From: Gari tellinella
Taxonomy: Eukaryota; Mollusca; Bivalvia; Cardiida; Psammobiidae
DNA: 64,000 bases
Assembly (NCBI GenBank): GCA_922989275.2
Contig: OV277866.1
Location: forward strand, 37,775,246-37,839,245
Reading direction: 5' to 3'
Made by a program: the position numbers and the translations under genes. This document shows, piece after piece, positions 30,840 through 41,500 of the stretch; the stretch's first letter is position 1, and the number at the start of each line of letters is the position of its first letter. The notes beneath the pieces are model-generated. The model was given only the letters and a program-made list of their open reading frames with translations, did no database searches and was not told the DNA's origin.

Positions 30840-31140
30840 TAATGATGCTGCATTTTTCCAACTTCAATGGGGAGGACAAAAGAATTAACATCATCTACTC
30901 ATATAACAGGACACAGGGTGACCACATAGGCTCACTTTGAGTATTTAATACTCCAGTGAGATAATACAAGTATCACAGATAAAATCATAATAAACAATAA
31001 ACAAATACATGTAGTTGTTTCCTTCATGACTTGGTGCCTTCCAAGTTGACTTGTTTCTTTTTCTTCAACCTTCACTGTTGGCCATTATAACCAGGATTGA
31101 TTTTTTGCCATTATCAAAGAAGAAACGAAGAAGATCAGAC
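30840..31140. other. Unannotated stretch
   Basis: No gene or repeat recognised. Confidence 0.4.
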
Positions 31141-31141
31141 T

Positions 31142-31292
31142 ATAAGGTTGTAAATCTTTTGAATGGAGTCTGAAGTCGTTTTCAAGCATTTGATTGGTCA
31201 GATTTGAGCCTAGGCTCAAATCTGACCAATCAAATGCTTGGGAATGATCTCATACTCAACTCAAAAGCTTTATAACCTTGGACCCTGACCCT
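31142..31292. repeat. M9 MITE with near-perfect HP3 palindrome
   Basis: The arms around GAGCCTAGGCTC (centre 31211/31212) pair over more than 60 bp. The outer ends AAGGTTGTAAATCTTTTGAA and AAAGCTTTATAACCTTGG agree with 117-262. Confidence 0.8.
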
Positions 31293-31295
31293 GAT

Positions 31296-31699
31296 TAACC
31301 CATTACTCCATAGATAAAAAATTTCACTCATTTAATTAATTCCGTCATTGGACAGAATAGTTCCAGTTTTAACAGGAACCAATATGCACCATACCAAATA
31401 TATTCTACAGTCTAGCAGATAATACTTTAATGCAGGCTGAAAGTAAAGCCGAATGAGCTTTAAAACACATTCTGCTAGTTTTTAAATTAGTTGACCATTT
31501 AAAGCAGGTTGAATGTAAAGCAGAATGCTCCTAAAGAAGCAGTCTGCTTTACTTTCAAGCTTCTTTAAGTTATCACCTTGAAAGATATTGGAAATTCTTT
31601 CTCAGTTTTATGTTCTGGCATTCCAAGAAAGGGACTACTTTCCTTAGTTTAGAAATAATCAGACAGGTGAAAAGGTGTATTAATGGAGTAATGGGTCAA
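31296..31699 (-). mobile_element. Compound M1 (two HP1 cassettes)
   Basis: Ends TTAACCCATTACTCCATAG and ATGGAGTAATGGGTCAA. Inside are a worn HP1 (31430-31480) and a fuller one (31497-31575), so two M1 bodies are fused, perhaps through nested insertion followed by deletion. Confidence 0.65.
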
Positions 31700-32489
31700 A
31701 AAAATATCGAGTGCACAAAAGATGAGCTGATTGAAACTGTTTGTTTCAAATAAAATTTAAATTAATATAACTTGTAAAGAAAATTTTCAGAACCCCCTTA
31801 AACATTACTCCGTCAAGGGACCCAAATGTACAGTTACTTTGTTTCCCCATTTGATGAAGTGTAATTTATCATATACATGATCGTTTAACAGACTATTTTC
31901 TAATCAAAGCTTAGGACAGTGTGATCAGGACAGCTATTCATTCATGGGAAAATAATGCTCATAATTAGAACATGAGAGATAACTCTGTAATGTAATATGT
32001 TAAACATAACTGAGCTACTTCCCTTCTTAAACACTTAATTTCCTGAAAAACAAAACCTTTATCAAACACAGAATATATTTTCTGATAAGTTTCATTAACA
32101 AAACATCTGCATCATTACTTGAAAATGTATTTTAGCAAAAGACAATAAGAGATATTGCCAATAAACAATGGGTATTGGCATTTATATTATGACCATAATT
32201 ATATTATGACAATATACTTACAAGTGAATATGACAAATGTAATATTCTATAAGCACTATGACGATGATAGAAAAAAAATATCTGAATTGAACACAAAAAT
32301 ATCAGCACAAACTGCTTACCATAAGAAAACTAATAATATAAGCACTTTTTTTCCTTCACAGAAAGACAATTTCAAACATTTATTTGTTTTTCTTGGAATT
32401 TCCATTTGAAGTGTCAGGGGCAAATGAGTTAACATATATAGATGATAAATGCATGAAATTAAGACTTTTTTGATAAATGAGCTTTTTCA
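31700..32489. other. AT-rich stretch without a supported gene
   Basis: No gene is visible. TCCATTTGAAGTGTCAGGGG followed by CAAATGAGTTAA at about 32400-32431 is the end of a decayed M5. Confidence 0.4.
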
Positions 32490-32733
32490 TCTGGACCCGT
32501 TTTACAAAACGTTGCATAACAAAAATGGTTGTTAGTCAAAACTTTAAAACACATCTAATTTCTGGTTTCCACATCTAATTCTATTTTTTGTGACATCTCT
32601 TTGGAATTGTCTTTTCATAACCATTTCAAAGAGATGTCAAAAGACAAGATTAGATGGAGAAATAAATAAAAATTGAGAATTTAAGAATATGACTTACGAC
32701 AACATGTTGTAGGACGTTTCATGAAACGGGTCC
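32490..32733. repeat. M8 MITE with HP4 hairpin
   Basis: Ends GGACCCGTTTTACAAAACG and CGTTTCATGAAACGGGTCCC. The internal stem TTTGTGACATCTCTTTGGAA pairs with TTTCAAAGAGATGTCAAAAG. The right subterminal region (ATGACTTACGACAACATGTT) matches 857-1094. Confidence 0.78.
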
Positions 32734-32795
32734 CTTAATAATAATGATAATTAAAAAGAATATACATGTATACCATATGTAATTAACATATTTCC

Positions 32796-33000
32796 TATGT
32801 ATAACCCATTGTACCCTAGACACAAGTATACATATACTTTATAAACAGTATGCATATAAAAAGTACACTTGGCTTCTACAAACAGTGTAGACCCAGATCA
32901 GAGGGATCCTGAATGACCCTCTAATCAGGGTCTGCACTATTTGGCATTTGGTAATACATGTACATTGTAACAACCTTTAGTCTTCATAAAATGACAAGTA
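32796..33000 (-). repeat. Decayed M5 with HP2
   Basis: The left ACCCATTGTACCCTAGACAC is a worn end. HP2 (CAAACAGTGTAGACCCAGAT / CAGGGTCTGCACTATTTGGC) is at 32879-32945. Confidence 0.62.
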
Positions 33001-33040
33001 CAGGTATACAAGATAAGTCTGAAAACCCTGCAATATAGTA

Positions 33041-33344
33041 CAGTTTTCCCTCCCTACAGCAGCCCTCCAAACAATGACTCCCTCCTTAAAATGACCCTTG
33101 TGGCAGTTCCCTAAACAGGACAATCATGTCCAACCTATTCACGACTGCAATGTCGTCTGCTTAAAATTGTTGTCTGGTGTTTTTCTCAAAGTAACATAAA
33201 AGACATTTTTACAGAAAAAACTTAACGATGAGTGATAAACAGCTTGAATCCAGATCAGACGCCGCGTTTCTTGGTGTCTGAACTGGATTCAAGCTGTTTG
33301 CAAATTTCTCTACCTATAACGACTTCCTCCGAACAATATATCCT
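33041..33344. mobile_element. M6 MITE, right end lost
   Basis: Left CAGTTTTCCCTCCCTACAGC, interior with AACAATGACTCCCTCCTTAA, then HP2 (AACAGCTTGAATCCAGATCA / ACTGGATTCAAGCTGTTTGC), then CTACCTATAACGACTTCCTC, where it breaks off. Confidence 0.68.
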
Positions 33345-34303
33345 CGAGTGACCCAATTGCGCCCCCCTAAGCGTCGCCGCTGATACGGACTATAAATAAC
33401 AGAGAGGACAAATAATTTAACATATGAACCTGTATCATGCATCCTTTCTGCATCATTCTATACTAAATTCCACCAGTATTACGGCAAAATACCGTTGAAA
33501 TTTAATGTCTACTGTACTGGGTGCCTAAACGCTTCAGCCATTTTGATTGTACCTAGTTTCGCCCTCTATAATATGACGTCATAAAGCGCGTGTGAGAGAC
33601 AACAATTCAGGCCAAGCTTATTCACATTTGGTTCCAATGTCATTGAAAAAGTATAAACTATTAAATTTGATTAATATGTGCAAGTTTAAATTAACTTTTG
33701 CTATTTATTCTTTCTTTTTGGCAATGAGGGCACATTAATTTGCACCCCTTCTGCGTGCCTTCATTGGTTTTCAGTACTTAAGATGTGTGCTCTCTTCCAG
33801 ACATCCTATTTATCAAAATACTCTGGTGTGAATTGAAATTTTGGCACCTTTTCTTATTGGCATATTATTTTAAATACACTCATTGTATGCAATTGTTAGT
33901 GCATCGTGTGAGTAAGGATTTTTAGGGAGGATTCGACTTTGGGGGCGAGGCTGAAAATAGACAAAATGTAATTTGTATGCCTAAGAACCGAGTTGACAGA
34001 AACCTATTTTTTTCTTACTTAGGCCGTACTAACTTTGCTTTGAGTCACGTGATTTCCATTAACAGAATATAAATATGGCAGCCGAACAGGCATAATAATT
34101 TCGGCACTTTCCATTTGCTTCTTAGGAGAAGGGTTTCTATGGAATTCATTTGAACATAAGGAAAAAGAGGTGAAAACTGTGACTTAGTGTAAAATCTCTC
34201 ATATTTTACTGTTTTTGCCACTTTTTTCAGAGAAAGTTTGTCTTCGTAGTAGTTTACGTTATAGTAGAAAAACTCCCATGGTCAGTCATGCGCACCGATC
34301 AAA
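33345..34303. other. Largely unique sequence
   Basis: No repeats or supported exons. A perfect CRE (TGACGTCA) is at 33574-33581 and TCACGTGA at about 34045. ATATGGCAGCCGAACAGG follows at about 34073. Confidence 0.35.
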
Positions 34304-34345
34304 TCTCGCGAGACTATAGAGAAAACAACAAAGATGGCGAAAGTA
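34304..34345. promoter_or_regulatory. Promoter-like motif cluster
   Basis: A perfect TCTCGCGAGA at 34304-34313 is the BANP/Kaiso-type core-promoter palindrome known from animal promoters. AAGATGGCG at about 34332-34340 is a YY1-like motif, often found just downstream of start sites. An M6 fragment begins at 34376, so any first exon there would be cut short. No downstream gene was found; activity is inference. Confidence 0.3.
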
Positions 34346-34375
34346 GGTCAGGGGCGAAACTAGGGCACTCGACGA

Positions 34376-34424
34376 TACACAATTTTTGTCTCCCATTGGG
34401 TGTCGTTGAAGAGAGGGAGCACTG
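34376..34424. repeat. M6 end fragment
   Basis: ACACAATTTTTGTCTCCCAT and GAAGAGAGGGAGCACTGTA match the right end of M6 copies. Confidence 0.6.
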
Positions 34425-34559
34425 TACTAAAATCTTAATAATTACAATAATATTGCAGCACATATACATTCCAAGTATAATAAATCTACTTCAATCACTC
34501 AGATATTTAGCAGTCAAACAAAATATTATGGGATAACAATCTTCAATTTAGGTGGCAGC

Positions 34560-34808
34560 TTAAACCATTACTTCATAAATGCACCTTTCATTTATATCTC
34601 CACTGAAGAAAATATTTCCATTTCATACAGTAATGAAAAATCACCATTAGAAATATTTTCTATATCCTTGTATATGGTAACTTAAAGCAGGCTGAAAATA
34701 AAGCAGAATGAGTCTCAAGGAACATTATGCTTTAATTTCAACCTAGCTGTTCTGTCAAGTTTTCACATGTCTTCAAAACTGGAAACATGCTATGTGGTAA
34801 TGGATTAA
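34560..34808 (-). mobile_element. M1 MITE, reverse orientation
   Basis: Ends TTAAACCATTACTTCATAA and TATGTGGTAATGGATTAA; HP1 is worn (AAGCAGGCTGAAAATAAAGC / CATTATGCTTTAATTTCAAC). Confidence 0.75.
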
Positions 34809-34884
34809 TGCAGGACCAAAAAAAGCTGAAAGTTCTTACAAAAACTTGCAGCTTTATTTATGTCCTGCATTAATTAGCCACCTG
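34807..34884. repeat. HP1-like palindrome with its own sequence
   Basis: TTAATGCAGGACCAAAAAAA pairs with TTTATTTATGTCCTGCATTA around GCTGAAAGTTCTTACAAAAA. The arms keep the HP1 order (TTAA, GCAGG, AAGCTG, AAAG) but differ at many bases. Confidence 0.55.
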
Positions 34885-35067
34885 GTTTCAGAGACATCCA
34901 TACATTTTAACAGACATACTGGCACTAAACACAAAGTTTAGTTTCCATTTAACTATGACAGCAATCCTAAATATTGGGACACTCCATGTTACTGCTGTAA
35001 TTATCATAAAATTTGAAACAAATCGCTTTTATCACACAGCAATTTGCCCCAAAAGGTGCCAACTAAA

Positions 35068-35142
35068 TGGCAAACAGTGTAGACCTTGATCAGATTGCTC
35101 CCTTAGGGAGCAGTCTGATCAGGGTCTTCACTGTTTGCCCAG
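35068..35142. repeat. HP2 hairpin, near perfect
   Basis: GGCAAACAGTGTAGACCTTG pairs with AGGGTCTTCACTGTTTGCCC around GCTCCCTTAGGGAGC. Here the inner arm is ATTGC/GCAGT rather than AGGGC/GCCCT. Element ends are not identified. Confidence 0.7.
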
Positions 35143-35362
35143 GCCTGCCTGGCCCAATATGTAGAATAATAACAGTTATATAGATAAAAGTATGGCCTTA
35201 TATAACTAAGCACTAGCTGTGATTGCAAACGTGTTAGCTGCCTCATGAGAAGCAAGAATAAAGAGTAAAAAGTGAATTATTTTTTCGGACTCAGTCTCAG
35301 CTAATGCAGTTACAGTTTTACATTTGTAGAAATAGTATGCAATACACAATACAAAGACATAC

Positions 35363-36537
35363 TAAACCCATTACCCCATACATACACCTTTTTATGCATT
35401 TCACTTATTTCATCCACTGAAGAAAATAGTTTCACTTTATACAGTAATGAATATGTACCATTAGAAATATTTTCTATGTCCTAGCAAATGGTAAATTAAA
35501 GCAGGAAGAAAGTATAGTAGAATGCGCCTTAAGGGGGTAGGTGCACCTTTGGAAAGTAATTACCAAATTCTTCAAACTTTGCATACGGACAGTAAAATCA
35601 GTTTCTATGATAAAACTGGTGAAAAAAGTGGGGGTACCGGACCTTTATTTTTCACATTTTGAGATTTTTCAAGGCTACCCCCCTAAAATGGAAGCTTCTC
35701 AAAAACTCCTACTTTTTTGTACTACGGTTTTTCAATCTTTATTTGAACAAACTATTTGTACAAAAAGTATCCTAATTTATATTACGATAGTAAGAACAAA
35801 CCCTGAAAATAATGTTTTGTTAAGATCCAAAATAAAAAAAATTGATTTCACCGGAAGGAGTAAAATTTACCCCACCCACTTTTTTATAATGGGAAAATAA
35901 GGCATAGTGAAAATTGCCCTACAAATTGTAGAAATCTAATTACCAATTTTTTATTTGTTGTTGTTAGCCTTGCAAACATAAAGTTTTAGTGAAATAGCAA
36001 ATAATAACACAGGGTCCCGGATCTTTTAAAAAAGATATAGATCATTTTATTTAAAAAATCCATTTTTTCTAACTTTTTCACTTTTTGGTGTATTTTTACC
36101 AAAAATATTTTTTTTTCAAAAAAATATCATTTGATCTATTGAATTATCCATAATTTATACTAAAACTGTACTACCATGAACATTTCATGCTTATATTCTA
36201 AGAAATTGAAATGAAATTTGATGTAACAAAATGCAACCTACCTATGAAAACGGTGTATGCTGTAAACTACGAATAGGACATAAAACTTAAAAAGTCCCTT
36301 CCGGAACGAAAAAACCAATTTTTTTCCCGGGAAAATAGTATTTTATGACTGTATGCATTCACCAAAAATGAGTTCTTAACATTTTTTGGGAAACAAGTTC
36401 GTTAAATTTTTCGGAAATTTCATAATGCTCAAAAAGACAGGCCGACATCCTTAAGGCGCATTCTGCTTTATGTTCAACCTGCTTGAAGTAGTCACCTATC
36501 TTCAATACTAGGAAAAGGCTATGGGGTAATGGGTTAA
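35363..36537 (-). mobile_element. M1 MITE, reverse orientation, with a 918-bp insertion in its hairpin apex
   Basis: Outer ends TAAACCCATTACCCCATAC and TATGGGGTAATGGGTTAA. The HP1 left arm (GCAGGAAGAAAGTATAGTAG) stops at CCTTAAGG (35527-35534). The right arm resumes at CCTTAAGG (36449-36456). Confidence 0.82.
35533..36450. mobile_element. 918-bp AT-rich element in the apex of HP1
   Basis: It begins GGGGGTAGGTGCACCTTTGG and ends AAGACAGGCCGACATCC, with TTAA on both sides; CCTTAAGG is also duplicated, because the target is itself palindromic. TTAA targets are the mark of piggyBac-type transposases. An 8-bp duplication would instead point to hAT-like enzymes. The terminal inverted repeats are weak (GG...T..G at both ends). 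A 119-codon open frame at 35541-35900 has no recognisable motif and starts at the very end of the element, so I do not call it a gene. Confidence 0.7.
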
Positions 36538-36569
36538 CAAAGTAAAGTATGAAAATCCCAGCTCATCTA

Positions 36570-37027
36570 GCACAGAAGTTGAACTCCAATGAAGAAAGAG
36601 TAAACTAACATTTTTCTCCTTTAAATCACAAGTAAAACCTATGTTGTGACTACTCATTAGAACTGTCTCTTCATAACAATTCTGTTGAGTGGTCACAGCA
36701 TAGGGTTTAGTGGAGACATAAGGATTAACTCATTGAGCCCTAGTGACGCACATATGCGTCTTTTACCAAAAGTTTACCTGTGAAGTGTACACTTGTCCTA
36801 TGCAAACAGTGATGGCCCTCTGATCTGATGGCCCTGATCAGAGGGCTCCTGCAGGAGCCCTCTGATTAGGGTCTTCACTGTTTGTCATTTTGTAATCAAG
36901 TATAAAAATTAACCCTAAATAGTCGAAAATGAACCAGGCTTTACTGCAACCTGAAATTGCCCATTGAAAGTTTCAGGGGATAATGAGTTAAGTACTTAAA
37001 ATACTCTCTTTATCTGGAGTTATGTGC
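36570..37027 (-). mobile_element. M7 MITE with HP4, split by an M5
   Basis: HP4 (AACCTATGTTGTGACTACTC / TGAGTGGTCACAGCATAGGG) is at 36636-36705. The right end TACTCTCTTTATCTGGAG is at 37007-37024. Between them the M5-type element 36725-36991 is inserted at TTAA. The left end is worn (GAGTAAACTAACATTTTTCT). Confidence 0.72.
36725..36991 (-). mobile_element. M5 MITE, CATTGAGCCC variant, nested in M7
   Basis: Ends TTAACTCATTGAGCCCTAGT and TTTCAGGGGATAATGAGTTA (A), each with TTAA. HP2 has the apex AGGGCTCCTGCAGGAGCCCT and a duplicated GATGGCCCTGATC near its left arm. Confidence 0.83.
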
Positions 37028-37047
37028 TTGAGTATTGATATCCTGGC

Positions 37048-37196
37048 AACAAGGTTAAAACTGTTCGAGTTGAGTCTGTGATTGTTCTCAAGCATTTGAT
37101 TGGTCAGATTTGAGCAAAAGCTCAAATCTGACTTATCAAATGCTTGAGAACCATCTTAGACTCAACTGAAACACTTTTATAACATTGGACTCTGGT
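37048..37196. repeat. M9 MITE with HP3
   Basis: CTCAAGCATTTGATTGGTCA pairs with TGACTTATCAAATGCTTGAG around GAGCAAAAGCTC. The outer parts AACAAGGTTAAAACTGTTCG and ACTTTTATAACATTGG agree with the other copies. Confidence 0.78.
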
Positions 37197-37397
37197 GACA
37201 CTGATACTCTGTGATTGAAGGCAATTAGAGAAGCATTTACACAAGATTTATGTGCAAATTATGAATACCGTAATGCTAAAAAATCTGTAAAAAAAAAGAA
37301 AATTCAATCCTTGAATCCAACATATCTGCTTCAGTAATTATATTTGTTACTGCCCTTACATGTAACTCTTTGCTCCAATGACTTCCATTATGACATA

Positions 37398-37600
37398 CAG
37401 TAGAACCTCTCTGTTACGGCCACTAAAATGAAGGCTAATTGTCCGTATGAAGGACAGGTGACAGCTTAAAGCAATGTAAAAGTGAAACAGAAAGCTCCTG
37501 TAGGAGCTTTCTGTTTCACTTTAACATTGCTTTAAGCAGTCACCTGTCTTAAACGACTAATATTTGACAAAATTCAGTGGTCGTTATAGAGGTCCTACTG
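37398..37600. mobile_element. M2 MITE (203 bp), intact
   Basis: Ends CAGTAGAACCTCTCTGTTAC and TTATAGAGGTCCTACTG with TA on both sides. HP1 of the M2 subtype is a near-perfect palindrome (GCTCCTGTAGGAGC apex). It serves as the uninterrupted reference for 15791-16243 and 21633-22079. Confidence 0.87.
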
Positions 37601-37674
37601 TAATTACATACTCTTCAATTACAGCTCATTAGGATGCCTTCACTCAGTGTTGATGTAAATTAGCTTAACAATTT

Positions 37675-37859
37675 ACTACTTAGATACATCTTTTTACTCA
37701 TTTAACTAATTCCTCCATTGAAGAAAACAGTTTTATTAATTTTGAATTTGCCACATAAGACATATTTATTTTATCCTAGCAGATAAAAACTTAAAGCAGG
37801 CTGAAGCCTGCTAAAGTGGTCACTGCAAAACTAGAAACAAGCTATGAAGCCAAGGGTTA
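37675..37859 (-). repeat. M1 MITE with collapsed HP1
   Basis: The M1 flanks are present (TTCCTCCATTGAAGAAAACA and AAACTAGAAACAAGCTATGA). The hairpin is reduced to AGCAGGCTGAAGCCTGCT at 37795-37812, i.e. the outer 8 bp of each arm with GA between. Confidence 0.72.
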
Positions 37860-37861
37860 AA

Positions 37862-38175
37862 GTAGGATGATAGTAAAGCTGAATGTTCCTGTAGGAGTTT
37901 TCTATCTTACTTTCATTTTGTATTTAGAAGGTTGTCAACACCTTCAACACTAGCAAAGTAACTTGTCATCTACAAACAGTTTACATGTCAGGAACACACC
38001 TGTCTTAAGCAAACAGATGATTCCCTGATCAGAGGGCTCTTGTCAAGGTCTGCACTGATTGGCATTTTACAATCAATCTTGAAAACCCCTAACCCTAAAT
38101 AGTAAATAATTGACACAACTTAATTGGGAACTGGACTTTGCTGTTAAAAGTTTCAGGGGTGAATGAGATATTAAG
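37862..38175. repeat. HP1-like hairpin followed by an M5 fragment
   Basis: AGTAGGATGATAGTAAAGCT / TATCTTACTTTCATTTTGTA form a worn HP1 at 37862-37930. HP2 with a shortened apex (GATCAGAGGGCTCTTGTCAA) and an M5 left part reversed (AGTTTCAGGGGTGAATGAGA) follow at 37975-38170. Confidence 0.55.
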
Positions 38176-38438
38176 GCTGAAAGTCATTTTATCTAATCTA
38201 TTGTTGGTCACACAGGTGATTAACTAAAAAGATCTACAAGAATATGAATATATGGTGTTCAAATTCAATTCAAATTTTAAATTTAATGAAAAAAAAAAGA
38301 AGTCTTATATGTCATTGACTTTGATAAAATATAACAAAATCACAACCACCCTTGAGTGACAAGAAATCACTATCAAAATGTAATCACAGAGAATCAGGTC
38401 ACATGGATACACAACTGGACTATTATCATGTCCTAGCT

Positions 38439-38582
38439 TTATGGTGAGCCATTGGTAAAATAGTGTCTGTTCATGAGATCGGCTCGACAGAAATCGCCAG
38501 TGTCAAGGTTCCTAGCCATCAGCTGGCCAGGAGCAGCATTAGGTGTGGCGTGTTTAACAAACAGTCTGGGTACTGTACAATC
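38439..38582 (-). CDS. LRR gene exon 10 (terminal)
   Basis: Acceptor TTTTATCTCCAG before 38582. It encodes DCTVPRLFVKHATPNAAPGQ and LMARNLDTGDFCRADLMN, with stop TAA at 38439-38441. Only this frame is open after the acceptor, and it is the frame required by exon 9. It is less certain than the other exons because the tail is not a repeat and the intron before it is 3.9 kb. An AATAAA on this strand near 37748 is a possible distal poly(A) signal. Confidence 0.65.
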   Translation of the reverse strand, partial: DCTVPRLFVKHATPNAAPGQLMARNLDTGDFCRADLMNRHYFTNGSP

Positions 38583-41500
38583 CTGGAGATAAAATGGAAA
38601 AACATACATGTGTATGTGTCAAGCCCTAGTCATGCATATAAATATGCATCTTAAAGATGCAAACAGTGTACCTGTAAAGAGTACACTTGTCCTATGCAAA
38701 CAGTGAAGACCCAGATCAGAGGGCTCCCTGATCAGGGTCTGCACTGTTTGATATAATTAATACAAGGACAACAAGACTGCGCGTTCAATAAACGCTTATG
38801 CCCCCCGTGGCATCCTTGACAATATATTCAGATTTTTTTCTAAGTCCAAATTAGGTCAAGGTCAAATTGAGCTTGGGTATTATTGGTGAGTTGGTAATGG
38901 TCCAAGGCAATAACTGTGTAAGTATCAAAGCATTGTAGTAAACAGTGTTGATGCTAGACGAAACAGTAAAATCTAGTTAACCGAGAAAGAGCCCATTTAA
39001 AATATTCTAAGTTAAAATTAGGTCAAGGTCAAGGTCAAAATCAAAGTTTGGTGGATAGGGAATGGTCAAAGGCAACAACTGTATAAGTATCAAAGCATTG
39101 CAGTCAGATGTGTTGATGCTAGACGAAACGGTAAAATCTAGTTAACCAAGAAATAGCCTATTTATATATGCTAAGTCCAAATTAGGTCAAGGTCAAGGTC
39201 AAAATCAAAGTTTGGTGATATTGGTGGATAGGGAATGGTCCAAGGCAACAACTGTATAAGTATCCAAGCATTTGGGTAAGCGGTGTTGATGCTAGATGAA
39301 ACGGTAAATTCTACTTAACCTTGTTACGGACACACGGACGGACGTTCTCACAGTTGGACATTTGTTGGGTATATTTTTTGTTTAAAAGTATCCAACAGTA
39401 CACTAAAATACCCAATAATAACAATAGGGCAATCACGGAATGAATGGAATCTATTGTTCTCCCTACCCAACAAAGGACCTTTCGTGCGCTCGGACGGACT
39501 GACGGACGGACTGACGGACAGGACGATTACTATAAGCCTCCGCATCTGTCGATGCCGGGGGCATAAAAACCATGGGCCCTAATTTAATAATCAGCAATTA
39601 ATGGACTAAACTAAATTGGAAATGGAATTGTTCATTTGAAGTTTTGGGGAGGAAAGGGTTAAATCTTCTGTAACATTAAAAACAGTGTAACTGTGCAGAC
39701 ATACTCTAGAATTGTAAAGACCTACAATGTTTATCAGTTCAACCTTTCACTCCTAAATGCATCTTTTTAAGCCTTAAACTTATTTCTCCACTGAAGAGAA
39801 TAGTTCTACTACATGTATATACAGTCATGAGTTTTATCCTAGCGATTATTTCAACCTAACCCTCAGAAGTCAACCCTTGTGATAGGGATGCATGGAAATC
39901 TAATGAGAGATCTGTTATGCCTGCAGTTGGCCAGCTACCTAGAAGGGGGCCTATAATTGTAGATGACCCTCCTGTAGGTTATTCTAAATACCGATGCTGA
40001 TGATAAAATGAAACTGTCAAACGCTGTTGGAAAATAACCCATTATTCTACAAATATGTCTTTTTATGCTCTAATTACATCTACACTTAGGAAAGTAGTCT
40101 ACACCTAGAGGAAGTCCTACCCATAAAATGCAGTAGGTCACTTTAAATATCTTTCTAGATACATGTAATAGCTTAAAGCCGGTTGAAAGTAAAGCAGAAA
40201 GTGCATTAAGGAGCATTCTGCTTTACTTTAAACCTGCTTTAAGTGGTAATCGGTCTTCACAGTTAGAAACAGGCAAATGCCTACTCATTAACCCATTACC
40301 CCATAACTGCACCATTTAAACCTTTAATTTATTACTATACAGAAGAAAATAGTTCCATTTTATACAGTCATTAAATATGTATCATAAGAACTATGCTTAA
40401 TATCCTAGCAAATGGTAGCTTAGAGTAGGCCAAATTCAACCTGCTCTAAGTGGTCACTTATCTAGTTTAAACAGTATTTTATTTTAAAATAGATACAGTC
40501 AGGACTATCAATATATCACCTTTTTCAAAACTAGAAGCAGAGTATGGGGTATGGGTTAAGAGAAAGACATTTACAGTAAAAACCTCTCTATAACGACCAC
40601 TAAAACGAAGGCTAATTGATTGTATTAAAGACAGGTGACAGCTTAAACCAAGATGACAGTAAAACAGAAAGCTCCTGGAGGAGCTTTCTGTTTTACTGTC
40701 ACCTTGCTTTAAGCAGTCACCTGTTTTAAATTCCAAATATCTAACACACTTAAGTGGTCATAATAGAGAGGTTTTACTGTATATATATATATATACCAGC
40801 GGACGTAGTCGAGGGGTAGAGCACCCACTTACGACGTCAGGGGTTGTGAGTTTGATCCCCCACCGGACCAAGTCCTTCGGATAAGACTTTATAACAAGGG
40901 CCACTATGGCCCTAAATCGCTCACCTGGTACACCATGGCAAACTTGACCTATAGTGACCTAGATTATGACTGGACATGTATACCCACTATCAACCTCTAG
41001 AGTGTAAACAAGATTTTCCAATGAGTTGACCTAGTGACCTAGTTTTTGACCGGACATGACCAATATTCAAACTTGACCTAGATATCAATGAGACAAACAT
41101 TCTGACCAAATTTCACCAAGATCCAATGAGATTTGTAGCCTCTAGAGTGTTAACAAGGTTTTTCTATGATTTGACCTAGTGACCTTGTTTTTGACCGGAC
41201 ACGACCCACATTCGAACTTGACCTAGATATCAATGAGACAAACATTCTGACCAAGTTTCATGAAGATCCCATGAGATTTGTAGCCTCAAGAGTGTTCACA
41301 AAGTTTTTCTATGATTTGACCTAGTGACCTAGTTTTTGATCAGACATGACCCACATTCGAACTTGACCTAGATATCAATGAGACAAACATTCTGACCAAG
41401 TTTCATCAAGATCAAATGAGATTTGTAGCCTCAAGAGTGTTAACAAGGTTTTTCTATGATTTGACCTAGTGACCTAGTTTTTGACCGGACATGACCCACA

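Noticed and set aside
35541..35900. 119-codon open frame in the 918-bp element
   Set aside because: It begins within a few bases of the element's end, is Lys/Phe-rich from AT-rich DNA, and has no transposase or other motif I can recognise.
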